A stretch of DNA of 64,000 bases from Agrococcus sp. KRD186 (GCF_017168255.1 NZ_JABFAP010000001.1:2066619-2130618), one strand, 5' to 3'. Shown: positions 50,700 to 58,864, counted from the first letter of the stretch. The notes: a model not told the origin generated them from the sequence alone. Numbers and translations are program-made.

Positions 50700-50720
50700 C
50701 TTGAGTGGTGTTGACTCAAG
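50700..50720. promoter_or_regulatory. HAIR operator (HspR-binding) of clpB
   Basis: CTTGAGT-N7-ACTCAAG is an exact match to the HspR-associated inverted repeat of actinobacteria and sits at -57 from the clpB start. It predicts HspR repression and heat induction. The mobile region begins just beyond it. Confidence 0.93.
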
Positions 50721-50871
50721 TTTACTCGTGATCCTGGATGTTGGCTAGGAGCGCCCGTCACCGCGGGCGAAGCACGTTGTCGGATCCCAGCTAAGCTGTC
50801 CCAATCCCACTTTCTTGTCCCACGCGTGTCGCAACCCGTCCACGTAGTTGTCCCAGCGCACACTCGGAGGC

Positions 50872-51584
50872 ATGAGCGGCAAGGGGCTGCTTGACACTGA
50901 GGTTCGCTACCTCACGGAAACCGGCGAGGACGTCACGACGACCGTCGGGACGATGGACCTCGATCGGGCGTCACGCTCCGAGCCGATCCGCCGGATCCGT
51001 TCCCATCGAGGTCAGCGCCACTACTCGGGCCTGTACTGGTCGTTCCGAACTCGCACCCACGTCGCCTACGAGAGCCGGCTCGAGCTCGAGCGACTCCTGC
51101 TCGCCGATGTTGATCCCGCGACCATGTGGCTCGCCGCGCAGCCGTTCAGCTCCGAGGGGCCGACGCTGACGGCTCGATCAGACATGTGCCGGACTTCTGC
51201 GTCTTACGGCGTGCCGATTGCCTGCTCGTCATCGACGTGAAGCCCGCGACGTTCGCGGCTCGACCAGATGTCGCTCGAGTCTTCGAATGGACTCGGCGGG
51301 TCTGCTCCGCCCGCGGGCTCGAGTACGAGGTTTGGACCGGTGAAGCGAGCCGTGCGCGCATCGCCGGGGTGCAGGCGATCGCGGTCGCGCGTCGTCACCC
51401 GCTACCGAATCGGGCAACGGTCGAGCATATTGCCGAGGCCTTCCGGCCTGGCGTGACCATCGACGAGCTTGGCCTCGTTGACGCCGTCGGCCGCCAGGGC
51501 ATTATGCGTCTCATCTGGGAAGGCATCCTTGATGTCGACTTCGAGCGACTCGTCGACGGACGCACAGAGGTTTGGCTGAGGTAG
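50872..51584 (+). pseudogene. tnsA: TnsA-like transposon endonuclease with -1 frameshift
   Basis: The first part (from ATG 50872 after GGAGGC) encodes GQRHYSGLYWSFRTRTHVAYESRLELERLLL... and the second part (frame shifted by -1 at 51147/51148) encodes QLRGADADGSIRHVPDFCVL, then VIDVKPATFA and further to 51584. Joined, they form a PD-(D/E)xK-type TnsA: Glu in YESRLELE, Asp in HVPDF and the D-x-K in IDVKP. A single-base deletion near TTCAGC would explain it. Active TnsA cuts the 5' ends during cut-and-paste transposition. Confidence 0.72.
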
Positions 51585-51590
51585 GTATCG

Positions 51591-52737
51591 ATGCGTGCTC
51601 GAGTCGTGGAGGTCGTGACCGGGTCGCAACTGTGGTTCGAGGGCGAACTCGTCGAGGTGCACGAGCTCCGATCGGACACGATCGTGCTCCAAGCTGGCGG
51701 GATGATGCGCACCTTGCCTGCGCGCGAGGTACTCCTGAACGTCGCACCACTCAGCGTCGAGGATGACCCAGCCGAATCGGATCCGGCCGCGGCGTCCAAC
51801 ATTGTGTTGAGCAACCTCACCGATCGCGATCGACAGAACCTCGAAAGGCGGCTCCAGGCCGTGGCGGCCGTGATGGCACTTCGCGAAGCCGGCGCGACGA
51901 CTCGCGGCGCGTGCGAAGAACTCGAGCCTTCGATGCCGGTCAGCGCACGGACCCTGCGGCGCTGGGTGACGGCGTACACCGATGCTGGCCCCGCCGGCCT
52001 TGTCGATCCACGCGTCGCCTCCCAACGATCCTCCGTGGACTCCCGCTGGGACGAAGCATGTCTGGCCGTCCTCCGCGAGTTCGTGTTTGCCTCGACGCCC
52101 ACCATTGACGTGGTCATCGACCGGGCGAACCGCGGTGTCGCCGAGGCGCACGGCAAGGGCGTGGTCGCGTGTCCCGCCCGGTCGACGGCGTATCGCCGGG
52201 TGAAGGAGCTGTCGAAGGGCCGGCACGCGTTCGGGTCCGCGAAGCAGCGCCGCTCGGTCGCCGACCGGCCGGTCGGCCCCTTCGGCAGGCTGCGCCCCAC
52301 AAGACCGGGCGAGTACGTCGTGCTCGACACGACACCACTGGATGTATTTGCGATGGAGTCTGCGACCGGAGAATGGCTCCCGGTCGAGCTGACGGTCGCG
52401 CAGGACCTCTACACCCGCTGCATCCTGGGGCTCCGCCTGACGGTGGGATCGACGAGCGCCTCGGACGTTGCGAGCGTGCTCTACCAGTGCACGACCACGC
52501 AGATCGATCAGGACAGTGAGCAGAGCTGGCCTTTCCACGGAGTCCCCCGCAATCTGCTGATCGGCACTGAGGTGCCCGACGGCGTGTCACAGGAGCGCGT
52601 CGCGGGCCTGCCGGCGTGCCTGCCGGAGGCGATCATCGTCGATCACGGCAAGCCCTACCTGTCCGCGCACATCATCGCCGCCTGCGCCCGGCTCGGCATC
52701 ACGATCCAGCCGGCGATCCCACACAAGCCGACCGACT
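51591..52737 (+). pseudogene. tnsB: TnsB-like DDE transposase truncated by RIT insertion
   Basis: It starts MRARVVEVVTGSQLW seven bases after tnsA. It carries a helix-turn-helix region (ARTLRRWVTAYTDAGPAGLV) and the Mu/retroviral-type catalytic core: first Asp in YVVLDTTPLDVFAM, second Asp in AIIVDHGKPYLSAH. Right after IPHKPTD, where the third catalytic Glu (normally in KGQVERFF) should follow, similarity stops and the frame continues into RIT DNA. It is therefore inactive. About 382 residues remain of an expected ~600-700. Confidence 0.8.
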
Positions 52738-52815
52738 ATCCCGAGGAATCGGTTATCCCGAGTCCGCTGCGGGATCGGCGTGCCCGCGGGGTGCTGCGTG
52801 CTGATTCCTCGGGAT
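52738..52815. repeat. terminal inverted repeat of the RIT element
   Basis: Perfect 13-bp arms ATCCCGAGGAATC and GATTCCTCGGGAT are separated by 52 bases. A direct repeat TATCCCGAG starts at 52737 and 52753. Such paired motifs at one end are typical recombinase-binding sites. The ritC stop lies at 52818. Confidence 0.75.
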
Positions 52816-52817
52816 TA

Positions 52818-53837
52818 CTACCTGAGACCGGAGAGCTTGAGGATGAGGTCGTCGTCTCCCTTCCAGGCGGGGGCGAGATCCGGGGCGGGGCTGGCCGCTC
52901 TCTGGATGGCCTCGCGGACCATCTGGTTGTCTGCCGATGCGTAGATGCTGGTGGTGGCGATGTTCGCGTGCCCGAGGAACTCCTTGATGTGGGGTACCGG
53001 CACGCCGGCGCGCAGCATCTGCATCGCCCGAGCGTGCCGGAGCTGATGGGCGTGGATCCGCTCCGGCAGCTCCGGACAGCTCTGACGGGCGGTGTCGGCA
53101 TGCTTGTTGAGCAGGTAGGTGATGTTGTCCTGGCTCATCTGCTGGTGCCGACCGGCGCGGACGGTGTAGAACAACGTCGCGTCGGGGTCGGGGGTGCCGG
53201 GGTGGAACGCGTGCAGATATTGATCGAGGTGACGGCCGGTCTTGTCCATGATCGGCATCGTCCTGGTCCTGCGGCCCTTCCCGGTCAGCGTCACTCGTCC
53301 ACGGCCAGGGGTGGTGTCGATGTCCGCCGGCGTCAGATCCAGGGCTTCTTGGATGCGCGCGGCGGTATCGAATACGACCAGGATGAGGGTGGTGTCTCTC
53401 ACGCCACGCGGTGTGGCCTGGCCTGGCGCGGCGATCAGCGCATGCACGGCGGTCATGCTCAGCGCGTCCGGCGACGGAGCCGGGGCGCGCATCGATCGGA
53501 CCTGTTTCACGCCCAGCCAGACGGCCACCAGCGTCGGATCCTCCGCGGCGCAGAAGGCGAGGAACGACTTGATCGCCGCCAGCCGCTGATTCGCCGAGGA
53601 CGGCGCCAGGTGTCGGGTCTCGACCAGCCAGCTGCCGAACCCGGCGATCGTGGCATGGTCGATGGCGTCGAAGGTGACCTCGGCCAGTCGCAGTCCTCGT
53701 GTCTCGCGCAGGTAGTCCAGCAGCGCCGTCAGCGCGGTCTTGTAGGAGCGGATGGTGTGCGGGCTGAGCCGGCGGGCTCTGGGCAGGTGGACGGTCAGCC
53801 AGGCGCGGACCAGGCCGAAGAAGTCACCCGAGGACAT
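52818..53837 (-). CDS. tyrosine recombinase RitC
   Basis: This 339-aa recombinase has an N-terminal SAM-like core-binding domain (ARRLSPHTIRSYKTALTALL) and a catalytic domain with Arg in TAARIQEALDL, HxLR in HAHQLRHARAMQM, and GH...Y in FLGHANIATTSIYASAD. All of the R-H-R-(H)-Y residues seem present. It begins inside ritB (14-base overlap). Confidence 0.85.
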   Translation of the reverse strand: MSSGDFFGLVRAWLTVHLPRARRLSPHTIRSYKTALTALLDYLRETRGLRLAEVTFDAIDHATIAGFGSWLVETRHLAPSSANQRLAAIKSFLAFCAAEDPTLVAVWLGVKQVRSMRAPAPSPDALSMTAVHALIAAPGQATPRGVRDTTLILVVFDTAARIQEALDLTPADIDTTPGRGRVTLTGKGRRTRTMPIMDKTGRHLDQYLHAFHPGTPDPDATLFYTVRAGRHQQMSQDNITYLLNKHADTARQSCPELPERIHAHQLRHARAMQMLRAGVPVPHIKEFLGHANIATTSIYASADNQMVREAIQRAASPAPDLAPAWKGDDDLILKLSGLR

Positions 53838-54801
53838 CGGATGCCTCCGCGAGATCGGACTCGATGCCGGTATTGGCGAGTCGGCGCAGGTCGGGATGGA
53901 AATCGGCGGCGAGGTGGAAGTAGTACCAGGTGTGCTCGGGACTGGTGTGCCCCAGCTGCAGACTCAGATACGCCAATTGCTCCAGCGGGTCTTGGCCGGC
54001 GCGTGCCCACCGGTTGATCGTCTCGATGACGTGCGCGTGCCGCAGATCGTACGGCCGGGGCGCAGCGCCGAGACGTGCCGACACCGCCGAGCCCGCGGCG
54101 GCCAGGAGCTCGCCGAACCAAATGCTGAGGGTCGACGGCGAGTAGCAGCTGCCCGAACGGTTGGGGAAGAACGCCACCCGCTCCGGATGATGTGCGCGGA
54201 TGGCGGCGTCGTAGGCACGGCAGTAGTCGTGCAGGTCGGGCGACATGAACACGGTCCGGTCCTTGTGCCCTTTGGACTCGCGGATGTGGATCGCGCCGTG
54301 TCCCAGATCGACGTCGTTGCAGTGCAGCCGGATCGCCTCGCCGGGTCGCAGGCCCAGGCAGTAGAGCATCCGGAAGATCACGGGGATGATCAGGTGTCGT
54401 CGCCCGCCGGAGGGCGAGGGGCGAACCTGGTCGGCGGCGTCGAAGATCGCCCGCAGCTGGGCGGGCGAGAAGGTGTGCGGGCGGTAGCGGACTTGCTTGC
54501 CCGGGATCCCGGCAGGAATCACGTACGCGTCGACGCCGAGGCCGATCATGTGCTTCGCGAGCTGCCGGATCGGCGTCACCCGCCGCACCTGGGAGTTGAC
54601 GTGCTCACCGGGCCGGGCGACGACCCATTCCTTGCCCATCTCCGCGGTCAGCGTGGACTGCCCGGGATGGTGTCGAGCACACATTGTGTCGAAGCCGCGC
54701 AGGTGCCGCTCGGACGTGTCGTACGGCAACCCGATCGCGTGCTTGAGATCCAGAAGACCCTGGATAGAGCCGGCCAGGCCGGAGACGAACGGAGCAGTCA
54801 T
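53824..54801 (-). CDS. tyrosine recombinase RitB
   Basis: This 325-aa protein is the middle recombinase of the trio. Catalytic Arg is in YCLGLRPGEAIRL; box II is PYDLRHAHVIETI (Tyr at the usual His position); GH...Y in LQLGHTSPEHTWYYFHL. ATG 54801 overlaps the end of ritA (ATGA); the longer nominal frame to 54846 lies in ritA. It overlaps ritC at its end. Confidence 0.85.
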   Translation of the reverse strand: MTAPFVSGLAGSIQGLLDLKHAIGLPYDTSERHLRGFDTMCARHHPGQSTLTAEMGKEWVVARPGEHVNSQVRRVTPIRQLAKHMIGLGVDAYVIPAGIPGKQVRYRPHTFSPAQLRAIFDAADQVRPSPSGGRRHLIIPVIFRMLYCLGLRPGEAIRLHCNDVDLGHGAIHIRESKGHKDRTVFMSPDLHDYCRAYDAAIRAHHPERVAFFPNRSGSCYSPSTLSIWFGELLAAAGSAVSARLGAAPRPYDLRHAHVIETINRWARAGQDPLEQLAYLSLQLGHTSPEHTWYYFHLAADFHPDLRRLANTGIESDLAEASDVLG

Positions 54802-55802
54802 GCCCACGCCGCGTTCGGTTCGATGCCGACGAAATCGAGGCAGCACTGTCGCAGCCGCTGCTCATCGGCGGAGAGGTAGTGCTTCACCGAGTCGGTCCCG
54901 CGGTGGCCCAGCGCAGCGGAGATCACCGGCAACAGCGTCCCGTCCGCGAGCATCCGTGTCGCCAGCGACGCCCGCAGCACACGGAAACCACGGCCCGTGT
55001 CGCGGTCGGCGGCCGAGCCGGCGCGGTCGAACGCTCACGCGGCCACGTAATACAGGCTCGACGAGGGCGACAGCGCGGTGAACGGCGCCAGAGCGCGCAG
55101 GAAGACGTGATCGTCGACCGCCCCGGCAGGTCGGCCACGGAGGAGGTAGTCGGCGATCGCGTCGCCGACATCGGTCAGCAGCGGCAACGTCAACGACGTC
55201 CCCGTCTTGTGCTGGACGACCGTGATCAGGCCCTGCCGCCAATCGATGTCCCGCAGCCGCAGCCCCGCGATGTCGATCGGCCGCAGACCGGTCCTGGCTG
55301 CCAACAGCAACATCGCCCTGTCCCGCAGCCCCGCCGGTGCGCTCAGATCAGGCGCGTTCGTCAACTCCTCGATGCGCTCAGCTGTGAGAACGCGGACCGT
55401 GCCGACCCGTCGGAACACCCGTCGCGGCACCGCTCGGGACAGCCCCGTGCATCGGCCGGAGTCCTCGAGGAAGCGGCAGAGCACCCGCAGCGCGGTCACA
55501 ACTGTCCGCATGCTCCCCGGCCGATAGGAGCCGCTGAGGAACACCACCGCACCTGCCATGTCCGCGCCAGACAGGTCCGAGATGTCGGTGACGCCGCGCA
55601 CCGGTAGCCATCCGAGCGCCGTGCGAGCGACCGTCGCATACAGATTCTTCGTCGAGACCGCCAGTTGCTGGCGGTCGAGCCAGGCCTCGAACTGCTCCTG
55701 CACCGGGCGGAACACCTCGTTCAGCGCGTCGTTGGGGTGTCCCGATCGGGACAACTTCCACTCGTAGCCGCCCGTCCTCGCGACCTCGGCCAGCACCAGC
55801 AC
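54798..55802 (-). pseudogene. tyrosine recombinase RitA with in-frame stop
   Basis: A 334-codon frame is interrupted by one TGA (55035-55037), between GAVDDHVFLRALAPF... and AFDRAGSAADRDTGRGFRV. The downstream part keeps the frame and includes LPVISAALGHRGTDSVKHYL (box with Gly-His and Tyr). Arg is in AARTGLRPIDIAGL. Box II reads GFRVLRASLATRM, where the H-x-x-R histidine is Arg. Both lesions predict loss of function. GTG 55802 is used, but coding-like sequence (HREGRLKEWKRKLLRKAV) continues upstream towards the IS21 end, so the true start may be lost. Confidence 0.75.
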
Positions 55803-55865
55803 CGCCTTGCGCAGCAGCTTGCGCTTCCACTCCTTGAGGCGGCCTTCCCGATGCTCCGATGTTGA

Positions 55866-56450
55866 CGGCCATGTGAAACTGCCCGTAGGCGGTCACGAGA
55901 ACTGCCCATAGTTGGCCAGCAGAGCTGCCCGCTGGTGGCCATGAGTTCTGCCCACGTCTGCTGGTTCCGCTCCGCGCGTCGTCGCGGTGGCGGGGCCCCT
56001 CCCCGGGTTCGATGACGGTGCTTGATGCCGTGTCGGTGCCCGGGAAGGGGCTGTTGTGAAGTCTGACGGAGAGATCATGGAAATTCTGGAAGCGTACGAC
56101 CTGACCGGGTCGTTCCGGGCCGCTGCGGAGCTGGCGGGATGCTCGCATCACACGGTCGCCGCGCATGTCGCGGCAAGGGACGCGGGGCGGCCGATCGGGG
56201 CGTCGGCGCCACGGTCGAGGGTGATCGATGGGTTCCTGGAGAAGGTCGAGGAGCTGGTCGAGCGCTCGCAGGGGAAGGTGCGGGCGGACAAGGTGCACGA
56301 GCGCCTCGCCGCGTCCGGCTTCGACGGCTCGGAGCGGTCCACGCGGCGGGCCGTCGCGGAGGCGAAGACGGCGTGGCGGGCGGGCCGGCGCCGGGTGCAT
56401 CGGCCGTAGATCGCCGAGCCGGGGCTGTGGTTGCAGTACGACTTCTGTGT
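55866..56450 (+). mobile_element. left end of an IS21-family element (remnant)
   Basis: Four irregular ~22-bp direct repeats with core CTGCCC (from about 55877, 55902, 55925 and 55948) are the multiple terminal repeats typical of IS21. They are followed by a truncated istA. istB and the right end are absent. Confidence 0.72.
56056..56450 (+). pseudogene. istA: truncated IstA transposase (IS21 family)
   Basis: ATG 56056 begins MKSDGEIMEILEAYDLTGSF with an N-terminal helix-turn-helix (RAAAELAGCSHHTVAAHVAA). At 56407 a TAG replaces the Trp codon expected in RVHRPW-type sequence, after which IAEPGLWLQYDF continues in frame and homology ends at about 56447. The catalytic DDE domain is lost. The gene is doubly broken (nonsense and truncation). 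Confidence 0.75.
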
Positions 56451-56452
56451 TT

Positions 56453-56535
56453 TGTCAAGTTGAAGTCGGCCGTTTGAGCGCGGATTTTCCGGCCACGTGT
56501 GCACGGATTCCGGCCAGCTGAGCGCGGCCGGTATT
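56453..56535. repeat. repeats resembling the end of another insertion element
   Basis: GTTTGAGCGCGGATTTTCCGGCC-like units (written here only by their core GAGCGCGG / GATTCCGGCC) recur three times in 80 bp directly after the istA break. This resembles an IS21-type terminal repeat array of a different element. No gene. Confidence 0.4.
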
Positions 56536-56551
56536 CGTGGCGTGGGCTGGG

Positions 56552-56884
56552 TCAGTGCGGGTGCTCGTCGCTGCCCGCGGGCGGGACTGGGGGGCTGTCG
56601 GCGAGCCGCTCCAGGACCGTGAGGGCGGCAGCGAGGTGCCCGGTGATGTGGCCTCTGGTATCGCCGTCGGCGACGGTGTCGGCGCGGGCGTCGGTGGTCG
56701 TGAGCGCATGGTCGATGCGGCTGATGGCTTCGTCGGTCGTGGCCTGCCATTCGCGGTCTCGTTCACCGATCGCGATCGTGGTGGCCGTGTGGCTGCGCGT
56801 GCGCGCGGGGGCGGGGTCGTCATTGCTGTGCTCCTCCGTTGGGCTATTTCCGCTGCTTCCGCGGACGCCGCTCGTCGTCGCCAA
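56552..56884 (-). CDS. small hypothetical protein in the mobile region
   Basis: Up to 110 aa, with a convincing acidic helical C-terminal part (GERDREWQATTDEAISRIDH, HITGHLAAALTVLERLADS). The best ribosome site (GGAGGAG) and ATG (56823) belong to a different frame, so either a TTG start at 56884 is used or the gene has a frameshift near its start. Family unknown. The gene upstream ends inside it. Confidence 0.4.
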   Translation of the reverse strand: MATTSGVRGSSGNSPTEEHSNDDPAPARTRSHTATTIAIGERDREWQATTDEAISRIDHALTTTDARADTVADGDTRGHITGHLAAALTVLERLADSPPVPPAGSDEHPH

Positions 56885-57013
56885 GCCACTGCTGGATCAC
56901 CGACTCCAGCCCCGCCAGCACCACCGAGCCCGGCCGCGCCGCCGCCACCGGCACCACCGGGGAGAAGTCCACCGCCCGCGTGTACTTCGTCACCGAGTCC
57001 CGACTCACTGGGC
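56844..57013 (-). pseudogene. C-terminal stub cut by the IS3-family element
   Basis: A frame running out of the IS end encodes SRDSVTKYTRAVDFSPVVPV, then GSVVLAGLESVIQQWLGDDE and the tail RRPRKQRK before TAG. Coding composition is good, but the N-terminal part is missing because the IS3 element starts at 57014. Family not recognised. Confidence 0.45.
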
Positions 57014-57046
57014 TGTGTCAAGTTTCGTAGACGATCTCTTTGTGGA

Positions 57047-57937
57047 TCAGGCGGCGATCGCGGCCTGAAGGGTGTAGTCGGCGCGCGCTTCGGCGGGCGT
57101 GCGGTAGCCGAGGCTCGAGTGGAGCCGCTGCCGGTTGTAGAAGACCTCGATGTACTGCATCACGTGGAACCTCGCCTGCTGGCGGGTGGCGAAACGATGC
57201 CGGTAGTACATCTCGTTCTTGAGCATCGAGAACCACGACTCGGCGACAGCGTTGTCGTGGCACGAGCCGGTGCGACCGACCGAGAGTCGCACGTCGAGCT
57301 CCTTCGCGAGAGCGGCGTATTCAGCCGATGTGTATTGAGCTCCGCGGTCCGAGTGAAAGATCGCGTTCGGTGCGATGCGGCCGTGCGCGTGGGCCATCCG
57401 CAGCGCGTCGCTGATCAGCTCGGTGCGCATGTGCGCGGCCATCGACCAGCCCACCACTTCACGGTTGTGGAGGTCGATCACGGTCGCCAGATAGAGCCAT
57501 CCCTCGCCCGTGCGCAAGTAGGTGATGTCGCCCACGAGCCGCTCGCCGGGCCGGCAGGCGGTGAAGTCCCGGCGGATCAGGTCGGGGCGGTCGTGCTCGT
57601 CGTCGGCGGCGATCGTGGTGCGCTTGCTCGTCCGGGGCTGGATGCCGAAGATCCCCAGCTCGTTCATGATGCCGCGCACCAGCCCCTCCGAGGCGCTGAT
57701 GCCGCGCCGAGCGAGCGCGGCGAGCACCCGCCGGAACCCGTTCACGCCGTTCGACTCAGCGTGTATCGTGCGGATCTGCTCTGCCAGCCACGTCCGCCGG
57801 GCTGCGGTCGGCGAGAGTGTGCCCTGCCGTTTCGCCCAGGCGTAGTAGCCGGCGCGAGAGACCTCGAGGAGCCTGGCCATGAGGCCGATCGTGTGGTTGG
57901 CCTTCTCCGCGTGCATGAGCGTGAACTTCTCGCTCAC
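57047..57937 (-). CDS. IS3-family transposase OrfB
   Basis: This 296-aa protein has an HTH_21 region (HTIGLMARLLEVSRAGYYAW) and an rve integrase core with Asp in VGDITYLRTGEGWLYLATVI, Asp in FHSDRGAQYTS and Glu in DNAVAESWFSMLKNEM. Its GTG start overlaps the orfA stop. It is normally made as an OrfAB fusion by frameshifting near the A6 run at 57967-57972. Confidence 0.92.
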   Translation of the reverse strand: MSEKFTLMHAEKANHTIGLMARLLEVSRAGYYAWAKRQGTLSPTAARRTWLAEQIRTIHAESNGVNGFRRVLAALARRGISASEGLVRGIMNELGIFGIQPRTSKRTTIAADDEHDRPDLIRRDFTACRPGERLVGDITYLRTGEGWLYLATVIDLHNREVVGWSMAAHMRTELISDALRMAHAHGRIAPNAIFHSDRGAQYTSAEYAALAKELDVRLSVGRTGSCHDNAVAESWFSMLKNEMYYRHRFATRQQARFHVMQYIEVFYNRQRLHSSLGYRTPAEARADYTLQAAIAA

Positions 57938-58224
57938 CGCTGTTCCTTCGCGAAGAAGGCCGCGGCTTTTTTCAAGAACGTGTTCTCCTCCGCCAGCCTG
58001 CGATTCTCCGCCTCCAGCCGCGCGATCCGCAGCGCCTCGGGCGCCGGCGGCGCCGTCTCAGGGTCGGGGTGCTGCGCCCGGTAGGTCTTCACCCAGTAGC
58101 CCAGCGAGCTCTCGTTGATCTCCAGCTCACGCGCGACCTGCGCGATCGGCCGGCGCCCCTGCACCACCAACTGGACCGCGTCGGCTTTGAACTCCGGCGT
58201 GAACGTCCTGCGATTCGTAGACAT
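57934..58224 (-). CDS. IS3-family transposase OrfA
   Basis: This 96-aa helix-turn-helix protein (RTFTPEFKADAVQLVVQGRR, IAQVARELEINESSLGYWVK) has a C-terminal leucine-zipper-like helix (LRIARLEAENRRLAEENTFL). A GAAAAAAG run lies in its last third, a candidate -1 slippage site that would fuse it to OrfB. Confidence 0.92.
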   Translation of the reverse strand: MSTNRRTFTPEFKADAVQLVVQGRRPIAQVARELEINESSLGYWVKTYRAQHPDPETAPPAPEALRIARLEAENRRLAEENTFLKKAAAFFAKEQR

Positions 58225-58274
58225 GATTCCCTGTCGTGCCTTCCTGGTAACGACTGTCTACGAGAAGTGTCACA

Positions 58275-58552
58275 CCCCAGCGGATGGTGCGCCGATCAGG
58301 GTTGACTGCAACTGCCCGCCCGGGCACGAGCTCTATGCCGAGCGGCGCGACGTCCTCGAGCGCCGCCTGCTCGACAGTGAGCAAGCCGGGCAGCAGCCCC
58401 TTGTCGACCAAGGTCCGGTTGTACGGCGCGTGCGGCTCGTCATGCATGATGCGCACGGAACCGGCAAAGCCCAGTCCACGCAGCGTCACGGCTGCCGAGT
58501 GTCCGGCAGCTCCGGCTCCAATGATCAGCACGTCCGACTCGAGCATCGACAT
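58275..58552 (-). pseudogene. N-terminal fragment of an FAD/NAD-dependent oxidoreductase
   Basis: MSMLESDVLIIGAGAAGHSA begins with the Rossmann GxGxxG flavin motif and continues through APYNRTLVDKGLLPG and GIELVPGRAVAVNPDRRTIR, typical of NirB/rubredoxin-reductase-like pyridine-nucleotide disulfide oxidoreductases. It stops at the IS3 right end. About 93 of >380 residues remain. It is divergent from copZ and shares the CsoR-type operator region, so it may have been copper-regulated. Confidence 0.78.
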
Positions 58553-58570
58553 CGCCCGCTCTCCCTTCCC

Positions 58571-58628
58571 TTGACCGCGTACCCGGCTAGGTATAGCGTC
58601 GTGCTGAACGATACCCCCCAGGGGTATC
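58571..58628 (+). promoter_or_regulatory. copper promoter with CsoR-type operator
   Basis: TTGACC (58571-58576) and TATAGC (58592-58597, 15-base spacing, slightly short) form a promoter. A perfect 8-bp inverted repeat GATACCCC-CCA-GGGGTATC (58610-58628) matches the CsoR operator style (TACCCC...GGGGTA). An additional TACC...GGTA pair at 58580-58593 overlaps the promoter. Cu(I) would release the repressor. No csoR gene is in the window. Confidence 0.82.
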
Positions 58629-58651
58629 TTGTCAAACGGAAGGAAGGCACC

Positions 58652-58864
58652 ATGAGCAACTCCGAGTTCCAGGTCACCGGCATGACATGCGGTCACTGCG
58701 AGGCAGCGGTCCGCGCCGAGGTCGAGCAGGTCGTCGGCGTCGAGAACGTCGACGTGAGCGCGCAGACCGGGCGCCTCGTGGTCACCGGCTCGCAGCCGAT
58801 CGACGACGCAGCCATCCTCGCCGCGGTCGACGAAGCCGGCTACGAGGCGGCCTCACTCCGATGA
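58652..58864 (+). CDS. copZ: copper chaperone CopZ-like HMA protein
   Basis: This 70-aa protein has the heavy-metal-associated motif GMTCGHCEAAV with two Cys. It carries Cu(I) to the ATPases. ATG 58652 follows GGAAGG, and its stop overlaps the next gene (ATGA). It is directly downstream of the CsoR-type operator. Confidence 0.9.
   Translation: MSNSEFQVTGMTCGHCEAAVRAEVEQVVGVENVDVSAQTGRLVVTGSQPIDDAAILAAVDEAGYEAASLR

Larger units (their letters stand above)
50760..52737 (+). mobile_element. left part of a Tn7-like transposon (tnsA-tnsB)
   Basis: The end contains three copies of TGTCCCA (50797, 50816 and 50849) as candidate TnsB binding sites, then tnsA and tnsB. The tnsB gene is cut at 52737 by a RIT element, and tnsC/tniQ and the other end are not visible. 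The exact left terminus is not determined. Confidence 0.7.
52738..55865 (-). mobile_element. RIT element (three tyrosine recombinases)
   Basis: Three overlapping recombinase genes ritA-ritB-ritC (minus strand order) match the recombinase-in-trio architecture. The tnsB-side end has a 13-bp inverted repeat at 52738-52750 / 52803-52815 and a repeated TATCCCGAG (52737, 52753). The ritA-side end is unclear because an IS21-type element begins there, at about 55865, probably truncating it. Confidence 0.8.
57014..58274 (-). mobile_element. IS3-family insertion sequence (intact)
   Basis: This 1,261-bp element has imperfect terminal inverted repeats starting TGTGTCAAGTTTCGTAGAC (left) and, on the other strand, TGTGACACTTCTCGTAGAC (right). 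It contains orfA and orfB with a complete DDE core. No 3-4 bp target duplication is visible (GGC left, CCC right). Confidence 0.88.

Noticed and set aside
48253-50748. 831-aa plus-strand frame
   Set aside because: It is wholly antisense to clpB.
56455-57021. 188-aa minus-strand frame with the good ribosome site at ATG 56823
   Set aside because: The product is Pro/Arg/Ser/Thr low complexity; third-position GC favours the frame ending at 56552.
57014-58274. target-site duplication of the IS3 element
   Set aside because: The bases flanking both ends (GGC and CCC) do not match, and no nearby shift of the ends gives a duplication.
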